Assembly: GCA_963995525.1 (NCBI GenBank)
Contig: OZ023214.1
Coordinates: 19,240,167 to 19,304,166, forward strand
Origin: Escarpia spicata
Lineage: Eukaryota; Annelida; Polychaeta; Sabellida; Siboglinidae
Reading direction: 5' to 3'
DNA length: 64,000 bases
Below the pieces are notes generated by a model, which ran no database searches, had not been told where the DNA came from, and saw only the letters and a program-made list of their open reading frames with translations. Positions 58,601-64,000 of the stretch are shown one piece after another. How positions within the stretch are numbered: position 1 is the first letter of the stretch; each line of letters begins with the position of its first letter. Position numbers and translations under genes: made by a program.

Positions 58601-61144
58601 ATTATATTTGTAATTGTTTAATTCTAATTAATTACTATAGTAAATGTTGTTATAACAACGTCTAGGCAATTGTAATAAAATACTTAGTAATAAAATATTG
58701 AAATTAAATTAATAACTGTACTACACCCTAACACCGCTTCCAAATAGCAGTTTACGTGTCTGTTAGGAAAATATTACAAAATACAGATTGGGATGTTATT
58801 ACACATTAGATAAGCCTAGCTGTTCCAATCATCACAACAAATAATGTATTACATTAAAAAGACAAATTAGAATATATATACTAAACAAATATTTGTACAA
58901 ATAAACTGATTTCATATTTCTAATTCAAAGGAAAAATATATGTATTACGATTGCAATTGAAAAATAAAAAACACCAAACAGTGGCGCCACCAAACAACAA
59001 TAGATAGTGCCACTGAATGAAGCCTGGGTAATCGAGGCTATTTTGTTGCATTTGAATAATAACTTATATTAACTTTTCGAAACTAGATTCACAAATACTA
59101 ATGCATGCTTTTAACCCATTTACACATAAGCTTGTGCTAAGGAAATACAGCCAGTTCCTGACCATAACATTTAAACAAAAATTATTTTGTCAGCATCAGG
59201 AAATGACAGGTCTTTATTTAAAATGGATGTAACTTTATTATAACCCAATGCACTTTTAAATGTGATAAGTCACTTTGTTATAATTAGATCGCTTCAGCCA
59301 ATGCGTTACAAGAGTTGTGTAATGACTATGCCATACATCATATTTGATTTATTTCCAACACTGTTACATTGAAAAATAGGAAGCTGATGTGCTTACAATT
59401 CATAATACCTTACCTTAGGATACCTTAGGACTGTTCTGATCGCAGGATCCTGTTGGTTCCTCAATGATCAGATCTTCTTCTTCGGGGTCTAGTATTAAGA
59501 GTTTGTGTTTTCCGGTTCCAGTGTTTAATGTTAGTGGGGCTTCATAGTCGTATAATATCTCCTGGGTTGACCAGAATTTATCAAGGCGGTTTTTAAATGA
59601 ATTTATTGATTTTGCTTGTATTACTGAATCAGGTAAACTGTTCCATGGTTCAACCACTCTAAGCGGGAATGCATTTTTTCTTATGTTTAGTTTTGCTCTT
59701 TGGTTGAACAGTTTAAGGGAGTGTCCTCTGTTACTGGATCGTGATGCCACATCCTCCCACTTAGGAAGGTTTGGTGCAGATTTGTTGTCATATATGTAAT
59801 GCATTATTTTATACACTTCAATCATGTCTCCTCTTAACCTACGATATGTTAATGTGGGTAACTTAAGTAATTTTAGTCTTTCAATATATGATAACTCCCT
59901 CATACCAGGTAGTTCTTTTGTGGCTCTTCTCTGGACATTTTCTATGGCTATTTTATGTTTCGTCTTAAATGGATACCATATTGCTATTGCATAATCTAGG
60001 TGGGATCTAACCATAGTCTTGTATAGTGGCAAGAAAGTGTATGTATCTAAGAATTGAAAAGTTCTTCTGATTACTTTTGTCATTCTGGTTGCTTTATTAA
60101 CCACTTGGTTGATGTGATCATCAAAAGAAAGTTTTGAGTCAATAATTACTCCTAAATCTTTTTGTTTGTCTGTGGTGACAAGAGCATGTTTGACATTATT
60201 TGTTGCCATAAAATATTTACTTTCACCAATATTATTTTTCCCAATTTCCATGTGTACACATTTATCAGGATGGAATTTTAACAACCACTTGTCGCTCCAT
60301 TGTTCTAGTATGCATAAATCATGTTGAAGTACATCCTGATCATCTATATGTGTTATTGTTCTAAATATCTTTATGTCATCAGCAAATAGAAATGTATTTG
60401 AATTTGTTAGATCTGGGAGGTCATTAACATATAGAACAAAAAGTAAGGGTCCTAGAACGGAACCCTGGGGTATCCCTGATATTACCTCTTTCCAGCTAGA
60501 CTCGTCTCCATTTACTGAAACTTTTTGTTTTCTATCTGTGATGAATGATTCTATCCAGTTAATCAGTTCTTCTGAAATGTTGAAGCTTTTTAATAATGAA
60601 TGCTCTTTTCCATCAAACCTGTTTGCCAATAAAGAATATTTTCACTGCTATCAATAGAGCCTTTATTTATAGAGGAACTGTTAATGTTTGGGCAAAAAAG
60701 AATATGTACTCGTTTATTAACACAATGGATGGGCAAATAACCACTGCATTTACGTAATCCTGTTCTGGCCAAGTTCATGTGACTATATTATCGCCCATAT
60801 AGGCAGAATAAACACATATTTAACGTCGATATATTTCAGTCAAGATGCTTTATCACACAGACAAATAACTGCATGTGTCATAGTCGGTAAACGTATTAAT
60901 TATCTGTGGCTAAAGTACCATGATTAAATAAATCGTGAGTCTGATGTCTTTTATTTCACAACTTGACAGCTCCCGGCGACGGTATCAATAAAACATCGCA
61001 AACACACACGCCCTGCTCCAAACCGCCCTCCATGCTACATACCTTCAACTGTTGCCTAGCTAGTGATGCATAACCAAATTTTATATTTTTTACAGGAAAA
61101 TGACGGAGTTGTTGGCATATTTTACATAATCCACAACCAAACAT
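43597..61144 (-). CDS. ADCK5: ADCK5-like aarF-domain (UbiB/COQ8 family) putative kinase, 14 exons
   Basis: Predicted mitochondrial atypical kinase of the ADCK5 type; substrate unknown in the family. Fourteen minus-strand exons, all in phase, predict 558 residues (human ADCK5 is of similar size). Residues 1-34 are basic and amphipathic (presequence-like); a hydrophobic segment lies at about 69-86 ([18 protein letters not shown]). Family marks: KLGQG (162-166), the AAAS loop (222-225), the lysine of VAVK (243), ELDFENE (290-296), catalytic HADPHPGN (373-380) and metal-binding LLDHG (395-399). ADCK5-like wording runs on through [17 protein letters not shown] and [11 protein letters not shown]. 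Exon 11 has a second version. Introns hold many transposons. Confidence 0.93.
43618..43878. repeat. degenerate tandem repeat in ADCK5 intron 13
   Basis: Diverged copies of a unit around AACATCAGAGCATTACAT, roughly 30 bases each, AT-rich. Confidence 0.7.
44048..44844. mobile_element. 797-bp near-palindromic DNA element
   Basis: The left arm (GGGCGGCCAAGG, AACCATTTTAGATGTTCTCC, ATTATGGGTTATTGGACTTT and onward) is inverted in the right arm almost to the centre near 44,440. Flanking TA on both sides fits a TA-target element such as Tc1/mariner relatives. No transposase. An RNA copy would fold into a hairpin with arms of nearly 400 bases. Confidence 0.88.
44994..45456. mobile_element. TIR element in ADCK5 intron 13
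   Basis: Left GGTTAAACCATC with CCCTGGCTGATC and CGCGAAG; the right end inverted gives AGTTTAACCCATC with CCCTGGCTGATC and CGCGAAA. About 460 bp, no coding frame. It lies 150 bases from the palindromic element. Confidence 0.55.
46425..46523 (-). CDS. ADCK5: ADCK5-like exon 13
   Basis: 99 bases, acceptor CTTCTGACAG, donor GTAAGT. Encodes [20 protein letters not shown] and [12 protein letters not shown]. Confidence 0.88.
47356..47427 (-). CDS. ADCK5: ADCK5-like exon 12
   Basis: 72 bases, acceptor TCTGTTGTAG, donor GTGGTC (weak). Encodes [20 protein letters not shown] and IMA, phase 2 to 2. The donor was chosen because only it joins exon 13 in frame. Confidence 0.85.
48050..48186 (+). repeat. 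dispersed repeat in ADCK5 intron 11
   Basis: Diverged direct relative of 49,995-50,118: GAAATTCTATTCCCGACG, TTTCCGGATGCC, GAGGTTCCACCGTAGTCGC, GTGCTGATCGAAGATCT. It lies just downstream of exon 11a in the transcript direction. Confidence 0.6.
48228..48405 (-). CDS. ADCK5: ADCK5-like exon 11a
   Basis: 178 bases, acceptor ATGCTTTCAG, donor GTACGT, phase 1 to 2. Encodes [20 protein letters not shown], the [20 protein letters not shown] segment and [16 protein letters not shown], closest to other ADCK5 proteins as I know them. Confidence 0.92.
48869..49076 (-). CDS. ADCK5: ADCK5-like alternative exon 11b
   Basis: Acceptor TCTGTCCCAG, donor GTGAGC, 208 bases, entry phase 1 and exit phase 2 exactly as exon 11a. 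Encodes [20 protein letters not shown] at the start, a very basic middle ([14 protein letters not shown]) and [10 protein letters not shown] at the end. Start and end are similar to 11a ([14 protein letters not shown] and [10 protein letters not shown]); the middle differs and is ten codons longer. Best read as a duplicated, mutually exclusive exon. Confidence 0.82.
49715..49885 (-). CDS. ADCK5: ADCK5-like exon 10 (DHG metal site)
   Basis: 171 bases, acceptor TTGTTGCAG, donor GTCAGC. Encodes [20 protein letters not shown], then [20 protein letters not shown] and [13 protein letters not shown] replaces the DFG of ordinary kinases. Ends in phase 1. Confidence 0.94.
49995..50118 (+). repeat. dispersed repeat in ADCK5 intron 9
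   Basis: GGAAATTCCATTCCCG, TTTTCCGGATAATCAGG and GTGGTTCCACTATAGTTCC with GTGCTGATTGAAGATCT recur in diverged form at 48,050-48,185. Possibly the end of a non-autonomous DNA transposon; no termini defined. Confidence 0.6.
50726..50807 (-). CDS. ADCK5: ADCK5-like exon 9 (catalytic loop)
   Basis: 82 bases, ends in phase 1, donor GTAAGT. Encodes [18 protein letters not shown] and VHADPHPGN, the UbiB-family catalytic loop with its Asp and metal-binding Asn. Confidence 0.95.
51206..51289 (-). CDS. ADCK5: ADCK5-like exon 8
   Basis: 84 bases, phase 0, acceptor TTCCAACAG, donor GTAAGC. Encodes [20 protein letters not shown] and AMGIGLAD. Confidence 0.93.
51415..51740 (-). mobile_element. tRNA-derived SINE, copy c, in ADCK5 intron 7
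   Basis: Full-length relative of the copies at 34,620 and 35,520. The minus-strand head begins GTAGCGCAGCGGTAAAAG; the B box is decayed (GTGTTCTAATGC). Tail ACTGGATACTGCACTATATA. Confidence 0.88.
51796..52739. mobile_element. hAT-like non-autonomous DNA element
   Basis: 944 bp bounded by CAGTGTTTCCCCTAG on the left and its inverted partner CCAGGGGAAACACTG on the right. AATCT is directly repeated on both flanks. CAG...CTG ends are typical of hAT elements, whose target duplications are usually 8 bp; here five bases are clear. No transposase frame. It lies in intron 7 of the ADCK5-like gene. Confidence 0.8.
53105..53345. repeat. degenerate tandem repeat in ADCK5 intron 7
   Basis: Four or five diverged copies of a unit near 45 bases with CTTGGTGAGAAGATC and CCTATA cores. 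Confidence 0.6.
53393..53524 (-). CDS. ADCK5: ADCK5-like exon 7
   Basis: 132 bases, phase 0, donor GTAAGG. Encodes [20 protein letters not shown] and [14 protein letters not shown]; the ELDF-E segment is the family's helix next to the active site. Confidence 0.94.
53772..53885 (-). CDS. ADCK5: ADCK5-like exon 6
   Basis: 114 bases, phase 0, acceptor TTGACAG, donor GTAAGT. Encodes [20 protein letters not shown] and [11 protein letters not shown]. Confidence 0.94.
54585..54725 (-). CDS. ADCK5: ADCK5-like exon 5 (AAAS loop, VAVK)
   Basis: 141 bases, phase 0. Encodes [20 protein letters not shown], then [16 protein letters not shown] and GETVAVK. The alanine-rich AAAS replaces the glycine-rich loop of ordinary kinases. 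Donor GTCGGC is weak but forced by the reading frame. Confidence 0.92.
54953..55600. mobile_element. TIR-like element (GTTTCACTAA family) in ADCK5 intron 4
   Basis: The left end CGGTTTCACTGACATACT with inner GAGCTC, and the right end TTAGTGAAATGGTCTCC, are diverged family ends. Three copies of a GTCACAGAAATAGTGTCCT phrase, shared with the TPPP-cluster elements, lie inside, as does one minisatellite array. Confidence 0.5.
55228..55398 (-). repeat. second array of the same minisatellite
   Basis: Same unit as at 55,607-55,890, about eight copies, preceded by the same TTCTCCAGGAGGAGAACCTC phrase on the plus strand. The two arrays are separated by about 200 bases containing GTGTCACAGAAATAGTGTCC repeats. 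Confidence 0.9.
55607..55890 (-). repeat. 19-bp purine-rich minisatellite touching the exon 4 splice donor
   Basis: On the minus strand the unit TTCTGAGGAGGTGGGGAGG repeats about 14 times with length variants. The exon 4 end plus donor (GAGGAG then GTAGGGAGG) matches the unit and forms its upstream edge, so the array seems to have spread from the splice site into the intron. Confidence 0.9.
55877..56077 (-). CDS. ADCK5: ADCK5-like exon 4 (KxGQ motif)
   Basis: 201 bases, phase 0 on both sides. Encodes [20 protein letters not shown], then [17 protein letters not shown] and the [20 protein letters not shown] segment. The KxGQ motif marks the COQ8/UbiB family. The donor GAGGAG/GTAGGG is the first member of a minisatellite in the intron. 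Confidence 0.93.
56543..56606 (-). CDS. ADCK5: ADCK5-like exon 3
   Basis: 64 bases between acceptor GTGTTGCAG and donor GTAAGT. Encodes [20 protein letters not shown] plus a final Glu; ends in phase 0. Confidence 0.9.
57085..57430 (-). pseudogene. L2-like LINE 3' fragment in ADCK5 intron 2
   Basis: The minus strand encodes [34 protein letters not shown] and [14 protein letters not shown] then TAA. This is the usual C-terminus of L2-group reverse transcriptase proteins. After the stop come CGCCTCTGAGCTC and GGATTTAGGCGCTATAAAAG, a 3' end resembling the local SINE tails. Confidence 0.8.
57565..57785 (-). CDS. ADCK5: ADCK5-like exon 2 (transmembrane segment)
   Basis: Acceptor TTCTCGTAG, donor GTGAAA, 221 bases. 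Encodes [18 protein letters not shown], then the hydrophobic segment, then [20 protein letters not shown]. The last codon is split and completed by exon 3. Confidence 0.88.
57786..59401. other. ADCK5 intron 1, downstream part
   Basis: AT-rich intron. A short inverted phrase lies at about 58,110-58,180 (TTTGAAAGTAT and ATACTTTCAAA), perhaps an end of a DNA element. Nothing else supported. Confidence 0.45.
59402..60655 (-). mobile_element. 5'-truncated CR1-like LINE of another subfamily
   Basis: The minus strand has an open frame of about 400 codons (59,415-60,629). It starts inside the reverse transcriptase at [20 protein letters not shown] and contains [20 protein letters not shown], the catalytic [30 protein letters not shown] and [20 protein letters not shown]. 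It ends [14 protein letters not shown] then DQNSPKVS. The stop lies within terminal repeats CCTAAGGTAT and CCTAAGGTAA, so there is almost no 3' untranslated part. No start codon or endonuclease remains. It lies in ADCK5 intron 1, same strand. Confidence 0.9.
60656..61042. other. ADCK5 intron 1, upstream part
   Basis: No feature supported between the LINE 5' end and exon 1. Confidence 0.45.
61043..61144 (-). CDS. ADCK5: ADCK5-like exon 1 (start, presequence)
   Basis: ATG opens [16 protein letters not shown] and continues to ARQQLK before the donor GTATGT. It is 102 bases and ends in phase 0, which fits exon 2. Basic residues without acidic ones suggest a mitochondrial presequence. It lies far upstream, beyond a LINE fragment, so this first exon is less certain than the others. 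Confidence 0.65.
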
Positions 61145-61618
61145 TATCACCTCGGACCACCCGCCAGTTGATCCGTTGCTTTGACGGCCTTCACCTTCTA
61201 AGGACACATGTGAGGCGCCATCTATCGGGTAATCAGCAGGATCATTCAAGGGAAACAATAAATAAATAAATCAATCAATCAATCAATCATTCAATTTTGT
61301 TCAGGCAAAAAAAGCGTACATGTAATATGCATTATGTCCACAGTAAAAATAAAAAGTATATTATAGAGTATATATTGCATTAATCCACACCCTGCGTAAT
61401 ACGCGTACAGAGGTGTTATAAACATCGCTGTGTATAATATACTCTCAACAATGTTGTTCGTCGATGCAGATATTCTGCTCATAAGACTACATGCATTTTC
61501 TAAATCTAATATTGCAACAGTCCGTGTCAGAACTAACAAACATTAGGCTAGCACTACACCTCATAGATAGGCTGTGCATAATTCTAAATGCATTATTATA
61601 GGAAACAATAAAGTGCTG
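61145..61618. other. upstream flank of the ADCK5-like gene
   Basis: Probable promoter region of the minus-strand gene. An AATC/AAAT simple repeat lies at about 61,258-61,292. No promoter element assigned. Confidence 0.4.
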
Positions 61619-61948
61619 CCCTGCAAAAAAATACTACGGTTTACTAAAGAAAATTTACTATAGTTTACTATAGTAAAAACTATAGTAAACGACAGTGTTT
61701 TTGCGGAATATTTTACCATGTTTTACCATTAGTAAATACTATGGTTTACTATAGTAAATACTTCATTTTACTATGATGAATATCACGTTTTACCATGGTT
61801 TATTACAGTGAATACCATATTTTACTATGATTTACTGTGGTGAAAGCATGGTAAAATGCAATATACTAAGGTTTACTATAATTCACCATGATTTACTATG
61901 GATGTATCATGGTTTACCATAATAAACTGTACTACATTTTTAGCAGGG
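61619..61948. mobile_element. MITE built from TTTACTATGG-type repeats
   Basis: The ends CCCTGCAAAAAAATACTAC and, inverted, CCCTGCTAAAAATGTAGTAC flank about 330 bp. The interior is a chain of loosely repeated, partly palindromic TTTACTATGGT and TTTACCATGGT phrases. No coding capacity. Confidence 0.7.
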
Positions 61949-64000
61949 TGCATAGCGGCTTTTCTATAATTAGCCCACAAGGAACATAAATCCACATTAC
62001 TATAGTAGGATGTGAACAGTTTATTCTTCACCTTCACTGAACAAACGTGAAATTTCCTGAGTAGAATATTACTTCTGCCGTACAGACTCCTTTCTCATCA
62101 CAGATTATATGGCCAAGATATTTATATGCCTTCGTTGTATTCAGAACTACATAACCAAGCGTAAGAGCTATACTTAAAAACCGTTTTTTTTGGTAAAAAA
62201 AACATTATATGTGACTTTACTCTGTTAAACACAATGTCGTTGTCATATCTATAATTGTATGATACATTTAGTAGTCTTTCCAACCCCTTAGCCGATGGAG
62301 CCATGCAGTACGTAGTACAATATATGTCATCAGCATACATGATCGAAGTGATTAACAGTTGTATCGCCACAATAGCATCCGATGGGTAGTTTCGTCAGTA
62401 GCAAACTCAAATCATTCATGTATAAATTAAATAAGAAAGGAGATACCCCCTTGTCTAATTCCATTAGTCACAGAGAAGAAGTTGGAAAATACCGAACCCC
62501 ATTTAACACACATAGTCTGATTACAGTACCACGGACACATCACTTTAATTAAATATTTAGACACTCCAAGCTTAAGTACCTTCATAAACAATGTTGTGTG
62601 ATTCACCCTGTCAAATGCCTTGGTGGCATCAAGGAAGGCAACATGCATGCATGACCCATGGTTATTGTAATATCGAAGGAGCTCCTTCAACACAAATACA
62701 CACATTTCTGTCCCGTGCTTGGGTTTGAACCCAAACTGGTTACTTGTAGTTCGTAGATGACTTTGCATTCGATAATACAGGATTTTTTCCACTATTTTTG
62801 TGAATACATTACACAGATATATCGGTCTATATAGTTATCTATGTCGCTGACACGTTTATTTGTATCCTTAATAATGGGAACAATTACTTATTTTAGTCTA
62901 TTTCTAGGTACGTAACGTGTAAGTATAGCCGACATCAATAGAGCCACTAAAACTGGCAGATATGTCGATCCGCCAATTTCATGTGCTCGCTAGTTATGCC
63001 TAAACCAGGTGATTTACTGTAAGATAAATCTTTGATAATTTCAATAATTTCATTAACATTCACCCTCATACCTTGGTCAAAGACGGCTTGCTCCTGACAC
63101 AGATCAGCAAGAAATTCCTTGCTGCAAGCTTTAGGCAATTTAACATTACTGTTTGTGGAGTTTTTGATTTCCCTCCAGAAATCTCTATCATTTTTTAACT
63201 CATTTTATCAGCAATTTTATCCGCAATAATGGAATTTTTGTTTTTCTTGCATACTCTAAGTGCATGTTTGAATTTGGACCTAGCCTGTCGCATAACGTCA
63301 TAAACCGCATTCTGGATACCTCATTTTCAGGTACCGGTTCAAGATATATAATTTTATCGTATTACTGCAAGTTTTTGACGTATGGCATAGGATCAGTTTG
63401 GTTCTGTGGAATGTTTTTTGCTAGTTCTGCGTCACGTCCTCGTTCAGGAAGAGGATCTGAGTCCTGGTGCCTTCAGCTGACTTGCCAGCTGAACCTGTCT
63501 GGTCTGTGTTTGATTCGCCTGGTTTCTCGTCCCATCGGGATCAACGAGGGTTGGGTTTCAACCCTACCCTGGCCTTGTAGACTCTTCGGCGACTTGCATG
63601 TTGCGAGTTTGACAAGCCCCTGGGTCCGACGCGATGGATTGAGTCAATATTCTCCAACCGGACATGGGCGGACTCAGTTTAGGATGCATAGATTGGTTTA
63701 ACGTACCTACGGTGCGTTTAGTTATGTCCTCGTTTTCGTACTCAACGAGACCGAAAAGCCTCAGTGAATTTCTCCGTGAATATAGTGTTTGTGATCGTGC
63801 AATTTCTAAGTCATCAACCCGTTTTGTAAGTTGTTCTATCGCCGCATCTTTCTTTTCGATGACACATCTCATGTAAGCAACTTCTTTATATAAATCATTA
63901 ACTACCACAGCTTGAAGTTCGTTGCTGCTAAGAGCAGCCACCATGCCTTTGATGAAGTCTTCTTTATCAATGGCTACTGAGCCACTAGACCCACGCTTGC
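61949..64000 (-). pseudogene. decayed non-LTR retrotransposon with coiled-coil ORF1 and RT, running off the edge
   Basis: In minus-strand order: an ORF1-like piece (63,564-63,944) with a coiled coil (VNDLYKEVAYMRCVIEKKDA) and RRNSLRLFGL; a pre-RT piece (62,947-63,138) with IIEIIKDLSYSKSPG; RT pieces (62,427-62,792) with FGFKPKHGTEMCVFVLKEL, VAFLDATKAFDRVNHTTLF and NGIRQGG; then MYADDIY, APSAKGLERLL and KYLGHIICDE. Stops and shifts break it. No endonuclease was recognised between ORF1 and RT, so there is probably an internal deletion. The motifs resemble Nimb or I-group elements; the clade is uncertain. Confidence 0.8.

Overview
This is a window of animal nuclear DNA. Coding sequence is split into short exons with GT-AG introns. 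The spacers are AT-rich and full of non-LTR retrotransposons, tRNA-derived SINEs, inverted-repeat DNA elements, microsatellites and minisatellites. The mobile-element mix (CR1 with an esterase-type ORF1, L2-like 3' ends, a SINE tail resembling an L2-like tail) together with human-like proteins suggests an invertebrate bilaterian, probably marine. The sequence does not fix the phylum.

Left part (1-12,950). A 43-bp satellite (1-731) is followed by one possible unassigned exon (812-877). About 9 kb of AT-rich spacer then holds CpG-rich blocks and microsatellites but no gene I can name. A complete three-exon gene of the TPPP/p25-alpha family (tubulin polymerisation-promoting protein) lies on the minus strand at 9,648-11,696 and predicts 166 residues.

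TPPP cluster (9,648-27,591). A second complete TPPP-like gene, also 166 residues, same strand and same intron phases, lies at 26,048-27,591. Between the two are broken relatives. One is an isolated exon 3 whose glycine-rich motif has grown into about ten in-frame Gly-Arg-Ala repeats. Two are damaged exon-1 copies inside a tandem duplication of about 1.1-1.3 kb. A nearly full-length CR1-like retrotransposon (ORF1 20,750-21,952; ORF2 to 24,837) sits in the same interval; its ORF2 is broken by one extra T.

Middle (27,600-43,500). This stretch is repeat-dominated: CR1 tail fragments, an internally deleted CR1 copy, two SINEs, two decayed RTE-like fragments, degenerate repeats and a 5'-truncated CR1 copy with an 863-codon frame.

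Right part (43,597-61,144). A gene for an ADCK5-type aarF-domain (COQ8/UbiB-like) putative kinase can be rebuilt on the minus strand. Fourteen constitutive exons keep reading frame and predict about 558 residues. A fifteenth exon (48,869-49,076) is a diverged alternative to exon 11 with the same phases, and including both or neither gives an early stop, which points to mutually exclusive splicing. The introns hold a near-perfect 797-bp palindromic element, a hAT-like element with target duplications, a SINE, an L2-like tail, a CR1-like RT fragment, and a minisatellite that begins at a 5' splice site. The right edge (62,090-64,000) is a decayed, different non-LTR retrotransposon on the minus strand.

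Protein families were assigned by recognising motifs and by checking that splice phases agree. No database search was possible.
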